Below, one piece after another: positions 12,999 to 20,793 of a stretch of 23,655 nt of DNA. The DNA comes from ZC4RG30 sp031424095 (lineage in GTDB: Bacteria > Pseudomonadota > Gammaproteobacteria > Steroidobacterales > Steroidobacteraceae). Both the position numbers and the translations under genes were made by a program. Location of the stretch: positions 1 to 23,655 of the forward strand of contig JANPGU010000360.1 in NCBI GenBank assembly GCA_031424095.1, given 5' to 3'. The first letter of the stretch is position 1. Every line of letters begins with the position of its first letter. Below the pieces are notes generated by a model. The model saw only the letters and a list, made by a program, of their open reading frames with translations, ran no database searches and was not told the DNA's origin.

Positions 12999-15221
12999 AT
13001 GAAGACACTGATCGACAATCGCAACACCACCATCGTCAACGCCGGCGTGCTGGGTGAAATGAACCGCCGCGACCTGCTGAAGGGTGCAGGCCTCAGTCTC
13101 GCCGTGATTGGCGGCGGCTCGATGCTCGCCGCCTGCACCGACAAGGCGGCCACCGCAGCCAATGGCAAACCGCTGGCGCCAGGGCATCTGCTGCGTATCG
13201 GCGCCGACAGCGTGGTCACCGTCATTTCACCCAATACCGAAATCGGCCAGGGCGCCTACACCGGTCTTGCCACGCTCGTGGCCGAAGAACTGGATGCAGA
13301 CTGGAGCCAGGTGGTCGTCGAAGCCGCTCCCGCCGACGTGAAGCTCTTCGGCAATCCCGCTTTCGGCGGTGCACTGCAGGGCACCGGTGGCAGCACCACC
13401 ATTGCCGCTTTCTGGGATCCGATGCGCAAAGCCGGCGCCACCGCGCGCGCGATGCTGGTTGCCGCCGCCGCCAAGGAATGGGGGGTGCCCGCCAGTGAGA
13501 TCACCGTCAGCAAGGGTGTGATCAGCCATGCAGGCAAGAACAAGAGTGGCAAGTTTGGCGACTTCGTCGCCGCTGCAGCGGCATTGCCGGTACCTGCGGA
13601 CGTCAAGGTCAAGGATCCAAAAGACTTCGTACTGATCGGCAGGGAAACCCCGCGACTGGATGCGCGCGACAAGTCCAGCGGCAAGGCCATCTTCACGCAG
13701 GACATCAAGCTGCCCGACATGCTGGTCGCGGCCGTCATCTATCCGCCGCGCTTCGGTGCCACGGTCAAGAGCTTCGACGCCACCGCGGCGAAGCAGCTGC
13801 CCAATGTCGCGAATGTGCTGCAGTTCAAGACCGGCCTGCGCGAAGGCGTGGCCGTGCTCGCCAGGGATTTCTATTCCGCCAAGAAGGCCCGCGAAGCCGT
13901 GAAGGTGGAATGGGACGAGAGCAAGGCTTTCAAGCAGGGTTCTGACGCCATCTTCGCGGACTACAAAGCGCTCGCGACCAAGGAAGGCGCCGAGGCGCGC
14001 AAGGAAGGCGATGCTGCCAAGGCCATGACCGATGCGGTACACCACGTCGAGGCGGCGTATCAGTTCCCGTTCCTGGCGCATGCCTCGATGGAACCGATGA
14101 ATTGCGTGCTGCAGATCAAGCCCGATGGCTGCGAGATCTGGAACGGCGAGCAGTTCCACACCGGTGACCAGAACGTCGTCGCCGGCATCCTCGGGCTCAA
14201 GCCCGAGCAGGTGAAGATCAACATGCTCTATGCCGGTGGCAGCTTCGGCCGTCGCGGCAATGCCTGGGGAGACTACCTGGCCGACACCGCGGCCATTGCC
14301 AAGGCCGATGGCGGCGGCAAGCCGGTGAAGCTGGTCTGGACGCGCGAAGATGACATGCGCGCCGGCTTCTATCGCCCCGCCTACTATCACACGCTCAAGG
14401 CCGGCACCGACAAGGACGGCAAGATCACGAGCTGGCAGCAGCACATCGTGGGCCAGTCGATCATGGCGGGCACCTTCCTCGACAATGGCGGTCCGGTGGA
14501 CAGCAGCTCGGTCGAAGGCGTGGCCAACATGCCTTATGAAATCCCGAACCTGAAGGTCGAACTGCACACCACCAAGCTCGGCATTCCGATCCAGTGGTGG
14601 CGCTCGGTGGGCTCCACGCACACGGCCTATGCCGTTGAGTGTTTCCTGGATGAAGTCGCCCGCTCCACCAAGCAGGATCCGGTCGAACTGCGCCGCGGCC
14701 TGCTGGCCAAGCATCCGCGTCACCTGGCGGTGTTGAATCTCGCCGCCGAGAAGGCCGGCTGGGGCAGCCCTGTGTCCGCCGGCACTGCGCGTGGTGTCGC
14801 CTTGCACGAGTGCTTTGGTACCGTCGTGGCGGAAGTGGTCGAAGTCTCGAGGAAAGGCAACGGCTACAAAGTCGACAAGGTCGTCTGCGCTGTGGACTGC
14901 GGCATTGCCGTGAATCCGAATGTCATCGCCATGCAGATCGAGTCCGGCGTGGCCTATGGCCTTGCTGCTGCGATCTCAGGCGCAGTGACACTGAAGGATG
15001 GCGTCGTGCAGCAGTCGAACTTCCACGACTACCAGGTGCTGCGCATGAACCAGATGCCGAAGGTGGAAGTGCACCTCGTGCCGTCGACCAACAAGCCATC
15101 GGGTGTGGGCGAGCCGGGTACGCCGCCGATTGCACCGGCGGTAGCGAATGCGCTGGCCGTGCTCACGGGCAAGACGGTGCACAACCTGCCGTTCAGCACA
15201 GCAGGATTAATGTTCGTCTGA
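12999..15221 (+). CDS. molybdopterin-binding large subunit of a molybdenum hydroxylase (IorB / isoquinoline 1-oxidoreductase beta type)
   Basis: Catalytic subunit that hydroxylates an aromatic N-heterocycle or aldehyde with water as oxygen source. The 740-residue protein has a Tat signal (NRRDLLKGAGLS, R23-R24) and then LAAC (43-46), a possible lipobox. Cofactor-binding segments include EIGQGAYTGLATLVAEEL (81-98), GTGGSTTIAAFWDPMRKAG, FLAHASMEPMNC, GGSFGRRGNAWGDYL, WWRSVGSTHTAYAVECFLDE, VDCGIAVNP and the catalytic Glu in VGEPGTPPIAPA near the C-terminus. The ATG at 12999 has AGGA 8 nt upstream; ATG 13059, immediately before the Tat motif, is an alternative. The frame also runs open to 12642, overlapping the small-subunit gene, and that part is a shadow. 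The substrate is unknown; the family covers isoquinoline, quinoline, aldehydes and others. Confidence 0.93.
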   Translation: MKTLIDNRNTTIVNAGVLGEMNRRDLLKGAGLSLAVIGGGSMLAACTDKAATAANGKPLAPGHLLRIGADSVVTVISPNTEIGQGAYTGLATLVAEELDADWSQVVVEAAPADVKLFGNPAFGGALQGTGGSTTIAAFWDPMRKAGATARAMLVAAAAKEWGVPASEITVSKGVISHAGKNKSGKFGDFVAAAAALPVPADVKVKDPKDFVLIGRETPRLDARDKSSGKAIFTQDIKLPDMLVAAVIYPPRFGATVKSFDATAAKQLPNVANVLQFKTGLREGVAVLARDFYSAKKAREAVKVEWDESKAFKQGSDAIFADYKALATKEGAEARKEGDAAKAMTDAVHHVEAAYQFPFLAHASMEPMNCVLQIKPDGCEIWNGEQFHTGDQNVVAGILGLKPEQVKINMLYAGGSFGRRGNAWGDYLADTAAIAKADGGGKPVKLVWTREDDMRAGFYRPAYYHTLKAGTDKDGKITSWQQHIVGQSIMAGTFLDNGGPVDSSSVEGVANMPYEIPNLKVELHTTKLGIPIQWWRSVGSTHTAYAVECFLDEVARSTKQDPVELRRGLLAKHPRHLAVLNLAAEKAGWGSPVSAGTARGVALHECFGTVVAEVVEVSRKGNGYKVDKVVCAVDCGIAVNPNVIAMQIESGVAYGLAAAISGAVTLKDGVVQQSNFHDYQVLRMNQMPKVEVHLVPSTNKPSGVGEPGTPPIAPAVANALAVLTGKTVHNLPFSTAGLMFV

Positions 15222-15227
15222 CGCAAT

Positions 15228-15303
15228 TGGCGTCCCCAAGGGGATTCGAACCCCTGTCGCCGCCGTGAAAGGGCAGTGTCCTGGGCCTCTAGACGATGGG
15301 GAC
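15228..15303 (-). tRNA. tRNA-Glu (anticodon TTC)
   Basis: A 76-nt cloverleaf with encoded CCA: acceptor GTCCCCA/TGGGGAC, D arm GTCTAGAGGCCCAGGAC, anticodon loop CTTTCAC (TTC, decoding GAA and GAG), T arm GGTTCGAATCC. It is nearly identical to E. coli tRNA-Glu and keeps U2-A71 and U34. It shares a 20-nt identical block in the D arm with the CTC tRNA at 9403, in inverted orientation. It lies just downstream of the ankyrin gene, and its own promoter is weak: TAGAAT at 15326-15321 without a -35. Confidence 0.97.
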
Positions 15304-15312
15304 GTGCTGGAG

Positions 15313-15341
15313 GGGCGCGCATTCTAAACGGAAGCGCGCCC
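15313..15341. terminator. inverted repeat between the ankyrin gene and tRNA-Glu(TTC)
   Basis: A perfect 8-bp inverted repeat, GGGCGCGC / GCGCGCCC, with a 13-nt spacer. It sits 16 bp past the ankyrin-gene stop and 9 bp before the tRNA 5' end. It could end the DUF1592-DUF1552-ankyrin transcript, or readthrough from the iorB side, but neither strand shows a real T-tract. The spacer carries TAGAAT on the minus strand, a possible -10 for the tRNA. The repeat is certain; the function is not. Confidence 0.35.
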
Positions 15342-15357
15342 GGTTTCCTATAGCTTT

Positions 15358-16956
15358 CTAACGAGCCTGGCCCTGCCCTGCAGCGCCAGCCGGACCTGCG
15401 GCACCCGCGCCGGCCGTGCCGCGATTCTGGCTGGGCAAGGTGCCCTTGAATTCCTGCGGCTCGCGGCCGGTCCTGGCCACGATCAGATCGTGCAGGATCT
15501 GCACGGTTTCCTTCTGCGGCGCGCTCTCGGGCTCAAGGAACCCACGGGCGCTGCGCCCGGCAGCATGGTCGATCGGACGCAGGCCGGTGTTGTCGGCAAA
15601 CTCCGGATCCGCGCCCCTGGCAATCAGCAGTTTCACCGTGTCGTTCCAGCCATGCGCGGCTGCCGCATGCAGCGCCGTAGCGCGCGAGCGGGGGACGAAC
15701 CCGTTGACGTCAGCACCGGCGTCGATGAGCAGCGCGACGCATTCAGCAGCCTGTGCGTCGGTCTTGTAGCGCCCACGGGTGGGATTGGCGCCATGGCCCG
15801 AACCGGCCGCCGCCATCAGCGGCGTCACGCCGCCTTCATTGGCCAGCCGGAAGTCGCCCTTGTACTTCAGCAGCAGCCTGACCGCCTCCACATCACCGCC
15901 CTTGGCAGCGCGCAGCAGCGGTGTGGCGCCGGTCGAGAGCACCTGGTCGCCACCGCGGTCGAAGATGTAGTTGCGATACGGCGGCCGCAGCTTCAGCTGG
16001 ATGTTCGGATTCGCACCGGCGGCCAGCAATTGCGCCGCCACCTGCAGTCCGGTGGTGAAGTCTTCACTGGGCAGATCCGGCCGGCCACCCTTTGGCAGGG
16101 TATTCATGTCGATGGCCATGTACAGCGGCGTCTGGCCGTAGAGATCCCAGCGATCCACATCCGCTCCGGCCTTGATCAGGAAAGAAGCGAAATCAAAGCG
16201 CAGATTCATCAAAGCCATCACCAGCGGCGTGGTCTGGTCCGGATCCATGCGATTGATATCCGCGCCGCCCGCCAGCAACTCGCGCGCACACTCGATGCAG
16301 CCTTCGCGCGCCGCATACAGCAGCGGCGTGAAGCCACCACGGTTCATGCCTTTGGGTCGCGGCTCGGCAGTCACGCGCCGCTGCCACTCGCGGATCATGC
16401 CGCGCGCGTTCACGTCAGCACCCGATTTCACCAGCAGCTTGATCATCGCAGCCTGACCCTGCGCTGCAGCCCACATCACTGCCGACTGGCCCGCCCACTT
16501 TTCCTTCGCATTGACGTTCGCTCCGGCCTTCAACAGCAGCTTTGCTGCATCCAGCTTGCCAGCCCGAGCCACCACCATCAGGGCGGTCTGCCCTTCCGGA
16601 TTCGGCGATTCGACATCCGCTCCCGCCTTCAGCAACAGGCGAATGACCTCTGCATTGCCCGTCGTCGCGGCTTCAGCCAGCGGCGTGGTGCCGAAATCAT
16701 TGTGGGCGTTCGGATCCGCCTTGGCCTTGAGCAGCGTGGCGATCAGACGCGCATCTGCGAAATGCGATGCGTAGTGCAAGGGCGTGGTGCCATCGGGCTC
16801 ACGCGCCCTGGCGTCGGCCCCCTGACTGAGCGCATACAGCGCGGTTTCCGGATCCTGGGCCTTCAGCGCTTCGAACAGCTGGCGATTCACGTCTTGCTGG
16901 CCAGCAGCGAGCGCAAGCACCGGCAAAGCCAGCGCCAGCCACAACAGTTTGCGCAT
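15358..16956 (-). CDS. secreted ankyrin-repeat protein
   Basis: A 532-residue exported protein built almost wholly of ankyrin repeats. The Sec signal peptide covers about 1-19 (MRKLLWLALALPVLALA). Around eleven repeats follow to about residue 475, with typical units such as DGTTPLHYAS and LLLKAGADVN, and two longer insertions after the fourth and seventh repeats. The C-terminus is an Ala/Gly/Pro-rich tail. Ankyrin stacks bind other proteins; the partner here is probably one of the two proteins encoded upstream. I chose the ATG at 16956 over a TTG at 16965 because it starts the signal peptide cleanly. It begins 5 bp after the DUF1552 stop, so it is the third gene of the operon. The function is unknown. 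Confidence 0.9.
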   Translation of the reverse strand: MRKLLWLALALPVLALAAGQQDVNRQLFEALKAQDPETALYALSQGADARAREPDGTTPLHYASHFADARLIATLLKAKADPNAHNDFGTTPLAEAATTGNAEVIRLLLKAGADVESPNPEGQTALMVVARAGKLDAAKLLLKAGANVNAKEKWAGQSAVMWAAAQGQAAMIKLLVKSGADVNARGMIREWQRRVTAEPRPKGMNRGGFTPLLYAAREGCIECARELLAGGADINRMDPDQTTPLVMALMNLRFDFASFLIKAGADVDRWDLYGQTPLYMAIDMNTLPKGGRPDLPSEDFTTGLQVAAQLLAAGANPNIQLKLRPPYRNYIFDRGGDQVLSTGATPLLRAAKGGDVEAVRLLLKYKGDFRLANEGGVTPLMAAAGSGHGANPTRGRYKTDAQAAECVALLIDAGADVNGFVPRSRATALHAAAAHGWNDTVKLLIARGADPEFADNTGLRPIDHAAGRSARGFLEPESAPQKETVQILHDLIVARTGREPQEFKGTLPSQNRGTAGAGAAGPAGAAGQGQAR

Positions 16957-16961
16957 GCGCC

Positions 16962-18272
16962 TCAAACCTCCGCGAAGGTGCCGGTGCTGTCGCCGATCTT
17001 TTCAACCGGCACACCGGCGCGATCCAATAGCGTCAGCAGCAGATTGGCATGCGGCGTGTTCTGCGGATATTTCAGATGCTGCCCGCCTTTGATCTTGCCG
17101 CAACCCTTGCCAAACACCGCCGACGGCAGCGGGTCGTTGTTGTGCCGGTCGCTGTTCGACATGTTGCTGCCAAACAGGATGATGGAATGATCGAGCAGCG
17201 AGCCATCGCCGTCGGGCGTGGCGGCAAGCTTGTCGAGGAAACCGGTGAACATCTTCGTATGGAAGTTCTGCACCTTGACCAGCTTCTCGATCTTGGCCGG
17301 GTTTTCCTGATGGTGCGACAGCGGATGAAAGGCATCGGACACGCCGAGGTTGTTGTAGGTGCGCATGCTGACTTCGCGCGCCATCATGAAGGTCGCAACG
17401 CGTGTCAGGTTCGCCTGGTAAGCCAGCGCGATCATGTCGAACTGCAGCTTCAGGTGTTCTTCAAACGAAGCCGGGATGCCTACCGGTGCATCAGGCAACT
17501 GCACGCCACCCATGCCCTCGCTCTTGATCTTCTGGATGCGGCGCTCGATCTCGCGCACCGAATCCAGATAGTCCGCCACGGCGGCCTGATCGCTGGCCCC
17601 CAGCCGCTTCTGCAGCGCCTGCGCGTCGAGGGCCACGGCATCGAGAATGCTGCCGGTTTCGCTGGTAATGGCATTGCGCTCATCGGCGGTGTCACCCTGA
17701 CCGAACAGACGATAGAACACCTTGCGCGGGTTGAACTCCATCGGCAGTGGCTGCGTCGGCGAGCGGAAGGCCACGGTGTGTCCGTAGCTGCAGCCATAGG
17801 CAGGGTCACACACCGCGCCGCCTTCGGTGGAAAGTTCCAGCGACGGAAATGCCGTGTCGGCGCCGAGCAGGCGCGCGGCCATCTGGTCGACCGTGGTGCC
17901 CGCCTTCGGATCATGACTGACCGCCGGCGCCACGCATCCCAGCCAGGTGCCGGCGATGATGGCGTGCGGCGTATTGCTCTCGCCGCCGCGGTTACGCAGG
18001 CCACTGACGATGGTCATGGAGGCGCGGTGCTTCGCGGCAGGCTCCAGTATCTTGGTCAGTTCGAATTCCTTGCCCGTCACCGCAGGCGACCATTGCTGCA
18101 TCACCGCGCCGTGCGGGAAGTACACGAACCCCATGCGCGGCGCTGGCTTGGCAGCCGTGGCGGCCAGCGCCGTGGAGGCGGGAATCATCGCGTCGAGCAG
18201 TGGCAGCGCGACCGAGGCGCCAACGCCACGCAGCACAGTGCGACGATTGAGATGTTTCTTGGTGATGAACAT
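16962..18272 (-). CDS. DUF1552 family exported protein
   Basis: A 436-residue protein of the DUF1552 family, function not established, with some resemblance to DUF1501 and the alkaline-phosphatase/sulfatase-like fold. The N-terminus has a Tat-like signal (NRRTVLRGVGASVALPLLDA, about 8-27). Conserved stretches include GFVYFPHGAVMQQWSP, SNTPHAIIAGTWLG, TTVDQMAARLLG, SLELSTEGGAVCDP, PLSHHQENPAKIEKL and SIILFGSNMSNSDRHNNDPLP, where several His, Asp and Asn residues could bind metal. The first in-frame ATG at 18278 is only 2 nt from GAGG, while the ATG at 18272 is 8 nt from it, so I chose 18272. It follows the DUF1592 gene by 11 bp. Pairs of DUF1592 and DUF1552 genes recur in Proteobacteria, Acidobacteria and Planctomycetes. 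Confidence 0.9.
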   Translation of the reverse strand: MFITKKHLNRRTVLRGVGASVALPLLDAMIPASTALAATAAKPAPRMGFVYFPHGAVMQQWSPAVTGKEFELTKILEPAAKHRASMTIVSGLRNRGGESNTPHAIIAGTWLGCVAPAVSHDPKAGTTVDQMAARLLGADTAFPSLELSTEGGAVCDPAYGCSYGHTVAFRSPTQPLPMEFNPRKVFYRLFGQGDTADERNAITSETGSILDAVALDAQALQKRLGASDQAAVADYLDSVREIERRIQKIKSEGMGGVQLPDAPVGIPASFEEHLKLQFDMIALAYQANLTRVATFMMAREVSMRTYNNLGVSDAFHPLSHHQENPAKIEKLVKVQNFHTKMFTGFLDKLAATPDGDGSLLDHSIILFGSNMSNSDRHNNDPLPSAVFGKGCGKIKGGQHLKYPQNTPHANLLLTLLDRAGVPVEKIGDSTGTFAEV

Positions 18273-18283
18273 GGGCATGTCCT

Positions 18284-20710
18284 CTACTGAGTCACTGCTG
18301 CCTGGCGGATCGCCGGCAGGTTGGCTTCTACGGGAATCTGTTTCATGCGGAACGGCGGGCTCTTGACGATTTCCGTCAGCAACGTTGCGAAACGGTAGTC
18401 GTCCTGCGCGCTCTTCTTCACGATGCCGCGAATGGTGGGCATGTCTTCCCACTCCATGGGCCGGCCGGTGGCATAGATCATCAGCTTCGTGACCAGTGTC
18501 CGCACAAACTGGTCCGGGTTCTTGATCAGCGCATTGCGCAGATCGATCGGCCCATTGACCTTCGCGCCATCGGGCAACACGCCCGCTGCGTCGATCCGCG
18601 TCTCGGCCAGGCGATCCTTCTCGCGCCAGCGCCCCACGCCGTCGAAATTTTCCAGCGCCAGCCCCATCGGGTCCATCACGCCGTGGCAGGAAAAGCAGCT
18701 CTTGTTGTGCGCATGGGCCGCCATCTGTTCGCGCATCGACAGGATCTTCCCACCGGGCAGTATCTCCTTCAGCGCCTCCACACCCGGCGGCGGCGGCGTG
18801 GGTGGCGTGCCGGTGATGTTGTCCAGAATCCACGCCCCGCGCAGCACCGGCGCCGTGCGATTGGGATACGAGGACACCATCAGCACGCCGGCCTTGCCCA
18901 GCAGCCCGTAGCGCACCGGATCCGGCAACTGCACGCGCCGGAAGCCCGAACCCTTCACATCGCGGATACCGTAGTGCACGGCCAGCCGCTCGTTCAGGAA
19001 GCTGTAGTCGGCGGTCATCAGCTCGACCACATTGCGATTGCCGCGGAACACTGCATCCACGAACTGCCGGATCTCCTCGCGGAAATCCTCGCGCAGGTCG
19101 CCATCGATGTCGCGATGCACGGCGGCATACGGAAAGATGTTCGGATCAGGTTCGATGTCCGCAAGCTTGCCCATGCCCAGCCACTGGAAGGCAAAATCGC
19201 GCGCCAGCGACTGCGCCCGCGGATCGGCAAGCATGCGACGCACCTGCTGTGCGAGCACTGCATCATCGGTCAGCTTACCTGCGGCAGCCACTTCCAGCAG
19301 TTCGTCATCGGGCAGGCTGCTCCACATGAAGAACGACAGCCGCGACGCCAGTTGCAGATCGTCGAGCGAGAACACGTCACCCGCCGTCTTGCCCGACGGC
19401 GCGGTCTCGGGACGATAGAGGAAATCCGGGCTCGCCAGAATGCGCGTCACCGCACTGCGCACGCCCTCATCGAAATTCCTGCCAGTACGGCCAGTCGTAT
19501 AGGCCTGCAGCAGATTGGCCAGCTCACCCGAACGCAGCGGCCGCCGGAAGGCGCGCCGCGCGATCGTCGCCACGATCTTCTCGGCGCAGGGTTTCTCTTC
19601 CGCCGCCGTCTGCGGATAGCAGGTGAAGTTGCGGCTGCGGCTGGCCGTGTTGCTCACGCCATCGGTGCGGAAGGGGCCGCGGATTTCGAAGTTGTTGACC
19701 TTGAGAACGCGCTCTTCACCACCACCTGGCACCAGCGCTGCCAGACGCCCGTCCGACTCCGCAAAAGTGCGGGCGCGGAAGGTCACCACTACCCGGTGCT
19801 GCCCCGCCTTGGCCTGAAAGCGGATGTTCTTCAGCCGCTTGTTGATCGCATCGACCGACGGATCGCCTTTCTGGTCGATGGCCTTCTGGTCCTCATCGCC
19901 ACCGAGCTTCACTTCATAAACCTTCACGCCATCGACCATCGCGATGAGCGAGTTCTCGAACTCCATGCCCTCAACCCACAGCGCATGCGCCATGTCGTTG
20001 ATGTTCAGTTCGTATTCGCCATCGGCCGGAAAGATGTGCTCCACGGCAAAGCCGCCGCGCGTGCCGAGTGGCAGCCCTTCCACATGATTGTGCTGCGGAC
20101 CACCGGATGGATTCGAATACGGCGTGCCGACCGGCCGCGAGGCCGGATTGCCCACTGCCTGCACCGCTACATTGCGGGCCGCGGACAGATACTGGTCGAG
20201 AAAGGTGGGTGAAACCTGCAGCACCTTCGCCACGTTGTCGAAGCCATCGGACAGATCGTCCTGCGGGAGCAGTGAGGTCGGGTCAAATTCAAGATTGAAC
20301 AGGTAGCGCACGGCGTTGGTGTATTCGCGCCGGTTCAACCGATGCAGCGGCACATAGCCGGGCTGCACCTGTTTGGCGGCCGCTTCGTCGATGCGACCTT
20401 CCATCCAGCCGACGAAGGAATCCAGATCCTCGTTGGCGGGACGCGGCTCACCCGGTGGCGGCATCAGGCGCCCACGCATGCGGCGCACCACCTTTTCCCA
20501 GGTCTCTGCTTCGGCAGGAATGGCCGCTTCGCTGTGGTCGAGCGCATCGAGCGCCAGCTTGCCGGCCCAGTCCGTAGTGTTGTGGCACTCCACGCAGTAC
20601 TTGTCGACCATTGCCCAATGCGCTTCGGGTGTGCGCGTTGCCGACTGCACGCCGGTTACGGCCAGCGCTACCAGCAATCCCAAAGCGATACGAGTGCCGT
20701 TGCTGGTCAT
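18284..20710 (-). CDS. DUF1592/DUF1587/DUF1588/DUF1585/DUF1595 multi-domain c-type cytochrome
   Basis: An 808-residue exported protein with the planctomycete-cytochrome domain set, function unknown. A signal peptide (about 1-23) is followed by a cytochrome-like segment with haem motif CVECH (C39, C42, H43), DUF1587 (about 120-185, LHRLNRREYTNAVRYLF), a carbohydrate-binding-like beta region (about 210-370), DUF1595 (about 380-440, ARRAFRRPL), DUF1592 (about 450-580, ASRLSFFMWSSLPDDEL), DUF1588 (about 600-690) with a second haem motif CFSCH (C672, C675, H676) and DUF1585 (about 730-800). The likely setting is the periplasm, as a di-haem redox protein. First gene of the operon with DUF1552 and the ankyrin protein; divergent from the lactamase-fold gene. 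Upstream is a TAGAAT hexamer overlapping an inverted repeat. Confidence 0.93.
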   Translation of the reverse strand: MTSNGTRIALGLLVALAVTGVQSATRTPEAHWAMVDKYCVECHNTTDWAGKLALDALDHSEAAIPAEAETWEKVVRRMRGRLMPPPGEPRPANEDLDSFVGWMEGRIDEAAAKQVQPGYVPLHRLNRREYTNAVRYLFNLEFDPTSLLPQDDLSDGFDNVAKVLQVSPTFLDQYLSAARNVAVQAVGNPASRPVGTPYSNPSGGPQHNHVEGLPLGTRGGFAVEHIFPADGEYELNINDMAHALWVEGMEFENSLIAMVDGVKVYEVKLGGDEDQKAIDQKGDPSVDAINKRLKNIRFQAKAGQHRVVVTFRARTFAESDGRLAALVPGGGEERVLKVNNFEIRGPFRTDGVSNTASRSRNFTCYPQTAAEEKPCAEKIVATIARRAFRRPLRSGELANLLQAYTTGRTGRNFDEGVRSAVTRILASPDFLYRPETAPSGKTAGDVFSLDDLQLASRLSFFMWSSLPDDELLEVAAAGKLTDDAVLAQQVRRMLADPRAQSLARDFAFQWLGMGKLADIEPDPNIFPYAAVHRDIDGDLREDFREEIRQFVDAVFRGNRNVVELMTADYSFLNERLAVHYGIRDVKGSGFRRVQLPDPVRYGLLGKAGVLMVSSYPNRTAPVLRGAWILDNITGTPPTPPPPGVEALKEILPGGKILSMREQMAAHAHNKSCFSCHGVMDPMGLALENFDGVGRWREKDRLAETRIDAAGVLPDGAKVNGPIDLRNALIKNPDQFVRTLVTKLMIYATGRPMEWEDMPTIRGIVKKSAQDDYRFATLLTEIVKSPPFRMKQIPVEANLPAIRQAAVTQ

Positions 20711-20742
20711 CTTTTCTGCTGTCCCGTTGCCAACCCGTCAGC

Positions 20743-20764
20743 CGCCGATTCTAGGTTATCGGCG
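20743..20764. promoter_or_regulatory. operator-like inverted repeat in the divergent DUF1592 / lactamase-fold gap
   Basis: A perfect 7-bp inverted repeat, CGCCGAT - 8 nt - ATCGGCG, lies in the 83-bp gap between the two divergent genes. It overlaps TAGAAT on the minus strand (20753-20748), a possible -10 for the DUF1592 operon. The geometry suits a dimeric repressor, but no regulator gene is nearby. The repeat is seen directly; its use as an operator is inferred. Confidence 0.35.
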
Positions 20765-20793
20765 CCGGGAATGATGGGTTAGAGTCGCGAGCC

